Source: SKLM01 sp964450435
GTDB taxonomy: Bacteria; Chloroflexota; Anaerolineae; B4-G1
DNA: 25,403 nt
Reading direction: 5' to 3'
Assembly (NCBI GenBank): GCA_964450435.1
Contig: CAYVCX010000043.1
Location: forward strand, 1 to 25,403
Part shown: piece by piece, positions 1 to 7,358 of the stretch
Position numbering within the stretch: position 1 is the first letter of the stretch
Layout of the letters: each line of letters begins with the position of its first letter
Translations under genes and position numbers: made by a program
The notes under the pieces: model-generated
What the model was told of the DNA's origin: nothing
The model's input: the letters and a program-made list of their open reading frames with translations, nothing else
Databases searched by the model: none

Positions 1-379
1 TGACTGCCCCGAGTAGAGCGACGAAGGTCCCGCCGAGCAGGATCATTGTCAGAGATACTGGATGTGCTCGCGCACCAGCCCTGACCGAGGAGACCCCCTG
101 TCTCGGTCATTCCGACCGAGACGAAGTGGAGAGCAGGCAAACCGGCATTCGCGCAGCTAACAGATGGTCAACCGCGCCGCAGCGAGACTCCTCGTCGCTC
201 CAGGCAGGTGGCAAGTCCGGCTGTGAGTGGCCCTGCCTACCGCCGCCTTGCCCCGTCCGCGCCGCCCCCTACACGTCTTACCGTGTTTCCCATATCAGGG
301 CGCGAATTCGTTCAAGGCTCTCGCCATTCCTGCTGTTCCCGGCCGCCTGTCTCCAGCCTTTCGCAAGCCCTTCCACCGC
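1..379. other. left-edge stretch without a supported gene
   Basis: I see no convincing gene here. The heptamer GACCGAG occurs at 83-89 and 114-120, and its inverse CTCGGTC at 102-108, so a 7-bp hairpin is possible. On the minus strand an ATG at 46 opens a hydrophobic stretch (M-I-L-L-G-G-T-F-V-A-L-L-G-A-V) that runs off the left edge. It could be the start, or an internal piece, of a membrane protein, but it lacks a ribosome binding site and is only 15 codons long. The rest is the 3' flank of the PRPP synthetase gene; no T-rich terminator is evident. Confidence 0.4.
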
Positions 380-1729
380 CTATGCCCGCTGGCTGAAGCC
401 CAGCTTCTCCGGCGCGTTCAGGGCCCACAGCGGGCTGATCGACTCGCCGTGGTAGATGCCGCGAATGGCATACGCCAGCATCGGAGCCACGCTTACCATC
501 TTCAGCTTCGGATGCCGCTTTGCTGGTGGCACCAGGACCGTGTCCGTGACTACCAGCTCGGCGATCCAGTCCCTGTCCAATTGCTCCAGCGCCGAGGGCA
601 GCAGAATCGGGTGAGTGATCGCCAGATGTGCTTCGGGCCGCGCCCCCTGCTCGAACAGCACCGGGAGCTGGCGCAGCACGCTTCCGCTGGCGACTATGTC
701 GTCGATGAGAATCGGAACCTTGCCCTCGACGTTTCCCACGACGTGTGTCGTCTCGACGTGCTCAAAGCTTGCTCGCCGCTTTTCCATGATCACCAGCGGT
801 ACGTCCAATGCCTGAGCATACTTGCCCGCCAGGCGTGCCCGTCCTACGTCCGGTGAGACGATCACAGCGTCCTCGACGAAAGGCTTGTCGCGGAAATAGT
901 CCGCCAGCGTGGGATGGGCTGGCAGCTGATCCACGGGGCCGGTGAAGAAGCCCTGAATCGCCTCGGAGTGAATGTGGACGTAGATCACCCGGTCGGCTCC
1001 CAGCATCTCCAGCGTAGAGGCCACCACACGTGCGCTGATCGCTTCCCGTCCCTGAGCCATGCGCTCCTGCCTGCTGTACGGGAAGTAGGGAATGACCGCG
1101 GTGATGCGCCGCGCAGACCCACGTCGGAAAGCGTCGACCATGAGGAACAGCTCCACCAGGTGATCGTTCACCGGCGCCGTGCAGGGCTGGATGACAAAGA
1201 CGTCCTTCTTGCGCACGGTCTCGTCGATCTGGACGTGGACCTCGCTGTCTGGGAGAGCTGTAATCGACACCGCGGCCAGCGGAAACCCCAGCCGATGGGC
1301 GATGGCCTGGGCGAGAGGGCGGTTGGCCGTGCCGGCGAAGATGCGCATCCGCTCCTCCGATGCGTCGTGGGGTGCGATGTAGTCGAGCCCCAATACGCTG
1401 GCCTCGACGGCGTTGATGGACGCCGAGAGGGGTTGGTCGCCTGCCTGGTGAGTATGGACCTGCGGCAGGGCGCGGAAGCCGCCTGAGTACTTGGCGAGTG
1501 CCTCTTCCACTCGGCCGAGCGGTAGGTTCCTGCTCCGCAGGCGGTGCGTGATGTGGTGGACGATCCAATGGAGCTCGTCCATATTGTGGTGGAGATATAC
1601 CCCCTGTTTCCTTCCTCCGTCGACGATGTCGTAGAAGAAGCCCCAGTTCTGCCACTGGGTATCCCCTGAACCGGGAGAGGCGGCCTTTTCGGGCCAGCGG
1701 GCCTGTAGAATGCGATAGCGGAGTTTCAT
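380..1729 (-). CDS. prs: ribose-phosphate pyrophosphokinase (PRPP synthetase) with N-terminal extension
   Basis: This enzyme makes PRPP from ribose 5-phosphate and ATP for nucleotide, histidine and tryptophan synthesis. I chose the ATG at 1729 because GGAG lies 8 nt upstream; an upstream ATG at 1801 in the same frame would lie beyond the predicted promoter. The 449-residue product has the PRPP synthetase core from about residue 128 (MRIFAGTANRPLA), with the catalytic-His segment HIHSEAIQGFF at 252-262, the flexible loop EKRR near 316-319 and the PRPP-binding loop LIDDIVASGSVL at 341-352. Known class I enzymes are about 310-320 residues, so residues 1-127 are extra and I do not recognise them. 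The PRPP loop departs from the usual DDxxDTGGT: it reads DDIVASGSV, closer to the class III (plant-type) DDLVQSGGT. It could therefore be a divergent paralogue rather than the main housekeeping enzyme. It is transcribed divergently from pyrK. Confidence 0.9.
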   Translation of the reverse strand: MKLRYRILQARWPEKAASPGSGDTQWQNWGFFYDIVDGGRKQGVYLHHNMDELHWIVHHITHRLRSRNLPLGRVEEALAKYSGGFRALPQVHTHQAGDQPLSASINAVEASVLGLDYIAPHDASEERMRIFAGTANRPLAQAIAHRLGFPLAAVSITALPDSEVHVQIDETVRKKDVFVIQPCTAPVNDHLVELFLMVDAFRRGSARRITAVIPYFPYSRQERMAQGREAISARVVASTLEMLGADRVIYVHIHSEAIQGFFTGPVDQLPAHPTLADYFRDKPFVEDAVIVSPDVGRARLAGKYAQALDVPLVIMEKRRASFEHVETTHVVGNVEGKVPILIDDIVASGSVLRQLPVLFEQGARPEAHLAITHPILLPSALEQLDRDWIAELVVTDTVLVPPAKRHPKLKMVSVAPMLAYAIRGIYHGESISPLWALNAPEKLGFSQRA

Positions 1730-1773
1730 GGATCGATCTCCAGGGTGACTGATTGAGTAACTGTGATGGCGCC

Positions 1774-1801
1774 ATTCTATCATAGCCTGCTGAGCGGTCA
1801 A
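1774..1801 (-). promoter_or_regulatory. predicted promoter of prs
   Basis: On the minus strand TTGACC (1801-1796) is followed after 16 nt by TAGAAT (1779-1774), with a start point expected near 1767, about 38 nt ahead of the chosen ATG. This supports the start at 1729 rather than the longer reading from 1801. Confidence 0.6.
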
Positions 1802-1971
1802 CTATCATTTCGTTCGAGAGCGCTGCCTGAGTTCCGCCGGGCAAGGACCTCGTGGCCGGCCAAGAGCTCCGGGCGCACCCCAAGCATCGCGTGGATGGGC
1901 CCCGATCCACTGGCTGGCCACGCGGGACGTACTTTCACCTCTGCTGAGCATCCGTTCGCAGCCGCGTCGCT

Positions 1972-1999
1972 TTGCAGAATACCCTTCCTGTGCTAAACT
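1972..1999 (+). promoter_or_regulatory. possible promoter of pyrK
   Basis: TTGCAG (1972-1977), a 16-nt spacer and TAAACT (1994-1999) lie about 30 nt upstream of the pyrK start. Both boxes are imperfect, but no better candidate lies in the 300-bp divergent gap between prs and pyrK. I see nothing else in that gap. Confidence 0.4.
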
Positions 2000-2029
2000 C
2001 TGTTCCGAGTCCGCACAAGGAGTTGACCA

Positions 2030-2815
2030 GTGAGCCTACCCGAGATCGTTCGAATAACCGACGTGCGGGATGAGACCCGCACGATCCGTACCTTCGTCCT
2101 CGATGCCGAGCTCGAGGACGCGCAGCCGGGGCAGTTCGTGATGCTCTGGCTGCCGGGGATCGACGAGAAACCGCTTGCCGTGGCTGACCCGGCCCCGCTC
2201 ACGCTGACCGTTGCCCGCGTTGGTCCCTTCAGCACCGCGTTGCACGGGCTTCAGGTCGGCGATCAAGTGGGATGGCGAGGACCCTACGGGACCGGCTATC
2301 GCCTCTATGAGGATCGCGCAGCGTTGCTGGTTTCCGGGGGCTACGGGGCAGCGCCTCTCTACTTCCTGGCGATGAGGGCCGTTGAGAGAGAGATTCCAAC
2401 CTCGGTGGCGCTCGGTGCCCGGAGAGCTCTCGATCTGCTGTACGTGGACCGTTTTGAGGAGCTCGGGGTTGATGTGGTGATCGCCACCGACGATGGGTCT
2501 GCTGGCCGTCGAGGCTACGTGACCGATGCTGCGTCAAGTGCTGTCACTGCCGGCTCCGAGCTGGCCGTCTATGCTTGCGGGCCGGAGCCGATGCTCGTCG
2601 CACTGCACAGGCTGTGTCTGGAACACGAGATCCCCGGGCAGTTCAGCCTGGAGCGCTATATGAAGTGCGGCTTCGGCATCTGCGGCCAGTGTGCCCTTGA
2701 TGACCTGTTGGTGTGCCAGGATGGGCCTGTCCTCACGGCGGAGCAGTTGAAGGGGGTGCAGGACTTCGGCCGCGTCCACCGCAGCGCCACCGGACGGGCG
2801 CTCCCCATTCGCTGA
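2030..2815 (+). CDS. pyrK: dihydroorotate dehydrogenase B electron-transfer subunit (PyrK-like)
   Basis: PyrK-type proteins carry FAD and a [2Fe-2S] cluster and pass electrons from dihydroorotate dehydrogenase (PyrD) to NAD+ in pyrimidine synthesis. The start is a GTG at 2030 with AAGGAG 7 nt upstream. The 261-residue product shows a ferredoxin-reductase FAD-binding barrel at about 1-95 (GPYGTGY at 84-90), an NAD-binding segment beginning LLVSGGYGAAPL at 99-110, and a C-terminal cluster motif with Cys213, Cys218, Cys221 and Cys229 (C-x4-C-x2-C-x7-C) followed by DGPV. The short x7 spacing differs from the 11-16 usual in well-studied PyrK; I recall similar short forms in archaeal-type relatives. 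No pyrD lies in the window, so a role as an electron-transfer subunit of another oxidoreductase remains possible. Confidence 0.85.
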   Translation: MSLPEIVRITDVRDETRTIRTFVLDAELEDAQPGQFVMLWLPGIDEKPLAVADPAPLTLTVARVGPFSTALHGLQVGDQVGWRGPYGTGYRLYEDRAALLVSGGYGAAPLYFLAMRAVEREIPTSVALGARRALDLLYVDRFEELGVDVVIATDDGSAGRRGYVTDAASSAVTAGSELAVYACGPEPMLVALHRLCLEHEIPGQFSLERYMKCGFGICGQCALDDLLVCQDGPVLTAEQLKGVQDFGRVHRSATGRALPIR

Positions 2816-2842
2816 GAGATGGTGGGAGGACAGGCGGTCAGT

Positions 2843-3436
2843 ATGCTGGACAAACCGGCGCTGCGTGACAGATTCTGTGACGTTCGGGAGTGTCTGTCCG
2901 CTGACGAGGTCCGTGCTGCCTCCTCGGCCCTGTGCCGGCGACTCGCGCGCATGGCGGTCCTCCGCGAGGCTGGCGCGGTGATGGCCTACTTGGCCTTCCG
3001 CAATGAACCCGATCTTGGCTTGCTTTTCGATCTTCTGCCCGACATCCAGTGGTCCGTTCCCCGCACGGAGGAAAAGCGCCTCATCCCCCACGTCTATGAA
3101 CCGGGCAATCTGATCCGCCACCGCTACGGAATGCTGGAGCCCTCGGCAGATGCGCCTACGGTCGAGCCTGCACGTCTTGACGTCGTGCTGGTGCCCGGCG
3201 TTTCATTCGATCGGCGGGGGGGAAGGCTTGGGTTTGGTGGAGGCTTCTATGATCGCTTCTTGACCACGACTTCGGCCGAGCGCATTGGGCTCACCTACGA
3301 CGCCTGTCTGTCGGAGGAGCTGCCTTGCGCCGAGCACGACCAGCGCATGGATTGGGTGGTGACGCCGAGCCGGGCGATTCATTGTGCGCCCTTGTGGAGA
3401 AGGGATTGCGGCCTTAAGGCAGGAGCTGCCGAGTAG
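2843..3436 (+). CDS. 5-formyltetrahydrofolate cyclo-ligase
   Basis: This enzyme converts 5-formyltetrahydrofolate to 5,10-methenyltetrahydrofolate using ATP, returning a stored folate to the one-carbon pool. The hallmark loop GRLGFGGGFYDRFL lies at residues 127-140 of a 197-residue product, preceded by LVPGVSFDRRG; the family is normally about 180-200 residues. Two starts are possible: an ATG at 2819 that adds eight residues, and the ATG at 2843. I prefer 2843 because MLDKPALRDRF matches where the family begins and GGGAGG lies 13 nt upstream, although that spacing is long. It follows pyrK by 3 nt (upstream ATG) or 27 nt, so the two probably share a transcript. It converges on lepA with a 49-nt gap in which I see no strong terminator. 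Confidence 0.88.
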   Translation: MLDKPALRDRFCDVRECLSADEVRAASSALCRRLARMAVLREAGAVMAYLAFRNEPDLGLLFDLLPDIQWSVPRTEEKRLIPHVYEPGNLIRHRYGMLEPSADAPTVEPARLDVVLVPGVSFDRRGGRLGFGGGFYDRFLTTTSAERIGLTYDACLSEELPCAEHDQRMDWVVTPSRAIHCAPLWRRDCGLKAGAAE

Positions 3437-3485
3437 GCGCTGCCAGGGGAACCCGCTTTTCGTCTGAGAGCATTGTCCTCCGGAG

Positions 3486-5288
3486 CTAGTCCTCGTCCAA
3501 ACGGAGGACGGCCAGGAAGGCTTCCTGAGGGATGGACACGTCGCCCACTTGCTTCAAGCGCTTCCGCCCCTCCTTCTGCCGCTCCAACAACTTCCGCTTT
3601 CGGGTCACGTCACCCCCGTAGCACTTTGCCAGCACGTCCTTGCGCCGCGCTCTGACCGTCTCGCGGGCGATGATGCGGCCCCCGATGGCTGCCTGGATCG
3701 GCACGGCGAAGAGTTGCTCGGGGATCACGTCCTTCAGTCTGGTGGTCAGCGTCGAGCCTTTCTCGTAGGCCTTGTCGCGGTGGACGATCAGAGAAAGTGC
3801 GTCCACAGGCTCCTTGTTTACCAGGATGTCCATCCGGACCAGGTCCTCGGTCCGGTATCCTACGAACGAGTAGTCCATCGACGCATATCCCCGCGTGGCG
3901 GACTTGAGCTTGTCGTGGAGATCGACGATCATCTCGGCCAGCGGCATCTCGAACGTCAGGATGACGCGTTCGCTGTCCGGATACTCGGTCATCACGTACT
4001 CGCCGCGCCGCTTCATGATCAGCTCCATTACCGGACCTATATACTCTGACGGCGTGAAAATCTGGATCTTGACCCACGGCTCGCGAATCTCGTCGATTCG
4101 GTGCGGCTCTGGCAGGTCGGCCGGGCTGGAGACCTCGACGACCTGGCCGTCGCGGGTGACCGCTTGGTAGCCGACGCCTGGTGCTGTGGCGATCAGATTG
4201 AGGTCGTACTCGCGTTCCAGCCGCTCCTGTACGATCTCCATGTGGAAGAGGCCGAGAAACCCACAGCGGAACCCGTACTGCAGCGCCTGAGAGGATTCCG
4301 GCTCAAAGGTCAGTGCGGCGTCGTTGAGCTGCAGCTTGTCCAGACTATTGCGCAGCGCGTGGAAGTCATCGGCCTCCACCGGGTAGATACCAGCGAAGAC
4401 CATCGGCTTGATGCGCCGGTAGCCGGGCAAAGGACTCGGCGCTGGCTCGGTCGCGCTGGTCAGGGTATCGCCCACTTGGCACTCACGCACCGACTTGAGG
4501 CCCGTGGCGACGTACCCGACCTCGCCGGCTTTCAGGCCTCCGGTCTCGGTCATTCCGGGGGAGAAGACACCCACTTCCATCGGGTCCGTGGTGGCGCCGG
4601 TGGCCATCAGCCGCAGATGTGAGCCCGTCTCCAGACCGCCGTCCACGACGCGGATGTAGGCCACCACACCCTTGTAGGGATCGTAGTGGGAGTCGAAGAT
4701 GAGTGCGCGCAGCGGTGCCTCCTCATGCCCCTGAGGAGGCGGAAGGCGCTCGACGACGGCATCCAGGACCTGCTCGACCTCCCAACCCTCCTTGGCCGAG
4801 ACGTGGAGCACTTCGTCGGGGTCGACGCCAAGCAGCGCCGCTAGCTCCAGCGTCACATCCACGGGACGCGCCATATCCAGATCGATCTTGTTGACCACCG
4901 GGATGATCTTGAGGTCGGCCTCCAGGGCCAGGTAGAGGTTTGCAAGCGTCTGGGCCTCAATCCCCTGGGCTGCGTCGACCACGAGAATGGCACCCTCGCA
5001 CGCGGCCAAGGCTCGACTCACCTCGTAGGAGAAGTCAACGTGCCCCGGCGTATCGATAAGATTGAGCTCGTACTCGTGACTGTCTGCGGCGTGGTAGTGC
5101 ATGCGAACCGCCGACGCCTTAATGGTGACGCCTCGCTCGCGCTCCAGGTCCATCGAGTCGAGAACTTGATCCATCATCTCCCTGTCGGCGATGGTCCCGG
5201 TCAACTCGAGGAGGCGGTCTGCCAGCGTCGACTTGCCGTGGTCAATGTGGGCCACGATAGAGAAATTGCGGATATGCTTCTGGTCCAT
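3486..5288 (-). CDS. lepA: elongation factor 4 (LepA), ribosome-associated translational GTPase
   Basis: LepA is a conserved GTPase that binds the ribosome and affects back-translocation and initiation. The 600-residue length matches the family. GTPase motifs are intact: AHIDHGKS at 13-20, ERGVTI at 51-56, DTPGHVDF at 79-86 and NKID at 133-136. They are followed by the translation-factor barrel, the EF-G-like domains and the LepA-specific C-terminal domain (GYRTEDLVRMDILVN, then RRKDVLAKCYGGDVTRKRK). The ATG at 5288 has GGGAGA 5 nt upstream. It lies 111 nt downstream of a tRNA-Gly gene on the same strand. I find no convincing separate promoter in that gap, so read-through from the tRNA promoter is possible. 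Confidence 0.98.
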   Translation of the reverse strand: MDQKHIRNFSIVAHIDHGKSTLADRLLELTGTIADREMMDQVLDSMDLERERGVTIKASAVRMHYHAADSHEYELNLIDTPGHVDFSYEVSRALAACEGAILVVDAAQGIEAQTLANLYLALEADLKIIPVVNKIDLDMARPVDVTLELAALLGVDPDEVLHVSAKEGWEVEQVLDAVVERLPPPQGHEEAPLRALIFDSHYDPYKGVVAYIRVVDGGLETGSHLRLMATGATTDPMEVGVFSPGMTETGGLKAGEVGYVATGLKSVRECQVGDTLTSATEPAPSPLPGYRRIKPMVFAGIYPVEADDFHALRNSLDKLQLNDAALTFEPESSQALQYGFRCGFLGLFHMEIVQERLEREYDLNLIATAPGVGYQAVTRDGQVVEVSSPADLPEPHRIDEIREPWVKIQIFTPSEYIGPVMELIMKRRGEYVMTEYPDSERVILTFEMPLAEMIVDLHDKLKSATRGYASMDYSFVGYRTEDLVRMDILVNKEPVDALSLIVHRDKAYEKGSTLTTRLKDVIPEQLFAVPIQAAIGGRIIARETVRARRKDVLAKCYGGDVTRKRKLLERQKEGRKRLKQVGDVSIPQEAFLAVLRLDED

Positions 5289-5341
5289 ACGTTCTCCCGG
5301 CTGCAGAAACTGCTTCTAGCTCGAAACGAGACACAAAGCGA

Positions 5342-5367
5342 AACCGCCGGTGCCGCCACCGACGGTT
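5342..5367 (-). terminator. hairpin after tRNA-Gly, possible terminator
   Basis: On minus-strand RNA, AACCGTCGGTG pairs with CACCGGCGGTT around a 4-nt GCGG loop, giving 11 pairs with one G-U wobble. That pair would be a mismatch on the plus strand, so the structure suits minus-strand RNA. It begins about 33 nt after the tRNA and is followed by a modestly U-rich TTTCGCTTTG. It may end the tRNA transcript or only attenuate read-through into lepA. Confidence 0.45.
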
Positions 5368-5399
5368 CGTAGGCTCTGTGTGTCGATTATGATGTCAAG

Positions 5400-5471
5400 A
5401 GCGGGTGACGGGACTCGAACCCGTGACATTCAGCTTGGGAAGCTGACGTTCTACCGCTGAACTACACCCGC
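5400..5471 (-). tRNA. tRNA-Gly (anticodon CCC)
   Basis: Reading the minus strand gives a complete cloverleaf: acceptor GCGGGTG/CACCCGC, a D arm with AGCGGTAGAAC, anticodon stem TCAGC/GCTGA around loop TTCCCAA (anticodon CCC), and T arm ACGGG-TTCGAGT-CCCGT. The next base is a T, the discriminator expected for bacterial glycine tRNAs. CCA is not encoded. It reads GGG codons. Confidence 0.96.
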
Positions 5472-5484
5472 GAACCCACGCTAG

Positions 5485-5512
5485 ATTATACTTGGGGCAG
5501 GGAGAATGTCAA
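5485..5512 (-). promoter_or_regulatory. promoter of tRNA-Gly (and perhaps lepA)
   Basis: On the minus strand TTGACA (5512-5507), a 16-nt spacer and TATAAT (5490-5485) are perfect consensus boxes. The predicted start point, near 5478, is a few bases ahead of the tRNA. Confidence 0.8.
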
Positions 5513-5744
5513 ATCCAGGGTACGCGGGCTGGCAACGGGATGCATAGCCGCTCTGCCGCTGGCAGCCAGCCGGTTGATCTTCCTTGGGCCGCGCCGCGGG
5601 CCTCCATCTCCGAGAGGCTTGTAGGCTCCAGTACCGGACCCCGGAGCTCTAAGTCACACACCAATGGTGTCGCGCCGGGCGATGCCGCAGACCGGCAGAG
5701 ATTCTCCGGACCGGATGCCGGCGAGACGTTCGGCGCATCGGTCT
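5513..5744. other. intergenic region between the tRNA-Gly promoter and the MocR operator region
   Basis: The gap between tRNA-Gly and the regulator gene (5472-5822) is about 350 nt. Its left end holds the tRNA promoter and its right end the direct repeat and -10 box of the regulator. In the remaining middle part I see no gene, RNA or strong hairpin. Open frames that cross it have no ribosome binding site or family resemblance. Confidence 0.5.
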
Positions 5745-5785
5745 GATTGGACTGCTGCAATTGCCGGAAGATTGGCCCTATGCAA
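5745..5785 (+). promoter_or_regulatory. 25-bp-spaced direct repeat, candidate MocR operator
   Basis: Two copies of GATTGGNCNNNTGCAA (5745-5760 and 5770-5785) match at 12 of 16 positions and start exactly 25 bp apart. They sit immediately upstream of the -10 box of the regulator operon. MocR-family regulators such as GabR and PdxR are known to bind spaced direct repeats near their own promoters, so this is a plausible autoregulatory operator. A palindrome GCAATTGC (5757-5764) overlaps the end of the first copy. Confidence 0.55.
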
Positions 5786-5801
5786 CGGGAGCAAATGGAC
5801 T

Positions 5802-5807
5802 TATAAT
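5802..5807 (+). promoter_or_regulatory. -10 box of the MocR-ECF operon
   Basis: TATAAT lies about 15 nt before the ATG of the regulator gene. No recognisable -35 box stands 15-18 nt upstream; the second direct repeat occupies that place instead, which would fit an activator-dependent promoter. The leader would be only about 10 nt long. Confidence 0.5.
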
Positions 5808-5822
5808 AGGTTGAGGAGTACG

Positions 5823-7358
5823 ATGAACATCAACCTACGGCGAGATGCGACGGATCCCTTGTATCTGCAGATCAGAGACAAGTTGCAGGAACGCATCGAA
5901 CGGGGCATCCTGCTGCCCGGTGCGAGGCTGCCCGCCACACGCACTCTGGCTGACCAGCTGGGAGTGAGCCGCGTGACCGTGGTCAACGCCTACGCGGAGC
6001 TGGAGGCCGAAGGGTGCGTGCGGGCCCACGTAGGTCGCGGCACTTTCGTGTGCGATCCTCGGCGCCGAGATGGGGCCGTGAGAGATACGCCCTACGATTG
6101 GGAGTCCACGCTGTTGGGCCCCGCCGGGATCTCGGTCAGCGGTATGTTGGCTGATATGCTTCATTTGGCTCAGCATCCCGACCTCATCTCCTTCGCCATG
6201 GGGGCTCCAGCCACAGACCTATTGCCCGTGCGCGACTTCCGTGAAGCGGTCAATCAGGTACTGCGCAGGGACGGCGGCGAGGCGCTGCAGTATGACGAAG
6301 CCGGCGGGTACGAGCCCCTGCGCACCGATATCGCCAGCTTGCTCGCGGCGGAAGGCGTGGAGATCGGGCCCGGCGGGGTGTTGGTAACCTCGGGCTCGCA
6401 GCAGGCGCTGGATCTGGGAGCTCGGGTGTTGTCGAAGCCCGGTGACCTGGTGGTCACCGAAAGCCCTACCTACCTGGGCGCTCTGGACGTGTTTCGAGCG
6501 AATGGAGCGCGGGTGATAGGTGTGCCAGTGGATGGCGAAGGCCTGCGAGTGGACGTCCTGGAAGAGGTCCTTTCGTCGTGCGATCCCAGCTTCATCTATA
6601 CCATCCCTGCGTTTCATAACCCGACCGGGGTGACCCTCAGTCTGGAACGGCGCCACAGGTTGCTGCATCTGGCACAGCGATATGACCTTGCCGTCCTCGA
6701 GGATGGGATCTGCTCCGAACTGCGCTACGAGGGCTCCTCTGTTCCCTCCCTCAGGGCTCTGGATGGCGGAGACCGCGTGGTCTATGTGAACTCGTTCTCC
6801 AAGTTTCTCCTCCCGGGCATCCGGGTGGGCTACATGGTCGTGCCAAAGCGGCTGAGAGAGCGGTTCATCCAGGGCAAGCAGGCGACCGACCTCTTCACTT
6901 CCTCGCTGATGCAGCGGGCCCTGGCCTGCTACCTGGAGAGTGGGCATCTTGAAACCCACCTGAACACCGTCCGTGGCGTCTATCGCCGGCGGCGGGACGC
7001 CATGCTCGAAGGCCTTGCCGGAGTCATGCCGAAGGAGACGCACTGGCACCGTCCCCAGGGCGGGCTGTGCCTGTGGGTGACGCTACCGCCATCCATCTCA
7101 GCCGGTCAGCTGTATGTGAGTGCCATCGATCACGGCGTGGCCTTTGCCGTCGGCTCTGTGTTCTTTCCCCAGGAAGGTGGTCGTTCCTCGTTGAGACTGA
7201 ACTTCGCCGCTCATCGCGTCGAGGTGATCGACGAGGGGCTCCGTCGGTTGGGGAGGGCCGTTCGAGAGCAGCAGAAGGATGCGGCAGTGAGCCCCGCCAG
7301 GCGACATTCGCCGGTGGCCCGGCCGCGCGCCGGTGTGAGAAGAAAGGAGAGGTCCTGA
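5823..7358 (+). CDS. MocR-type regulator: GntR winged helix fused to a PLP-dependent aminotransferase-fold domain
   Basis: MocR-family regulators combine a DNA-binding winged helix with a domain shaped like a class I aminotransferase that binds PLP, and many control vitamin B6, GABA or taurine genes. The ATG at 5823 has GAGGAG 5 nt upstream; the frame is open further upstream but without such a signal. The 511-residue product has a GntR winged helix at about 8-78 (LPATRTLADQLGVSRVTVVN at 36-55), then the aminotransferase fold with HNPTG at 265-269, an acidic PLP-ring contact in LEDGICSELRY (Asp294) and the Schiff-base lysine Lys327 in NSFSKFLLPGIRVGY. All PLP-binding residues I can identify are kept, so it should sense PLP or an amino compound. 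Its stop overlaps the next start by 1 nt, which links it to the ECF transporter. A basic tail at 485-511 lies beyond the fold. Confidence 0.93.
   Translation: MNINLRRDATDPLYLQIRDKLQERIERGILLPGARLPATRTLADQLGVSRVTVVNAYAELEAEGCVRAHVGRGTFVCDPRRRDGAVRDTPYDWESTLLGPAGISVSGMLADMLHLAQHPDLISFAMGAPATDLLPVRDFREAVNQVLRRDGGEALQYDEAGGYEPLRTDIASLLAAEGVEIGPGGVLVTSGSQQALDLGARVLSKPGDLVVTESPTYLGALDVFRANGARVIGVPVDGEGLRVDVLEEVLSSCDPSFIYTIPAFHNPTGVTLSLERRHRLLHLAQRYDLAVLEDGICSELRYEGSSVPSLRALDGGDRVVYVNSFSKFLLPGIRVGYMVVPKRLRERFIQGKQATDLFTSSLMQRALACYLESGHLETHLNTVRGVYRRRRDAMLEGLAGVMPKETHWHRPQGGLCLWVTLPPSISAGQLYVSAIDHGVAFAVGSVFFPQEGGRSSLRLNFAAHRVEVIDEGLRRLGRAVREQQKDAAVSPARRHSPVARPRAGVRRKERS

Noticed and set aside
1..46. 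Minus-strand hydrophobic start M-I-L-L-G-G-T-F-V-A-L-L-G-A-V running off the left edge
   Set aside because: Only 15 codons are visible and no ribosome binding site precedes the ATG; noted in the left-edge entry but not called as a gene.
1730..1801. Longer PRPP synthetase reading starting at 1801 (24 extra residues)
   Set aside because: The ATG at 1729 has a ribosome binding site, and the predicted promoter overlaps the longer reading.
5394..5399. TTGACA on the minus strand just after tRNA-Gly as a lepA promoter
   Set aside because: No -10 box stands 15-18 nt downstream; CATAAT is only 2 nt away.
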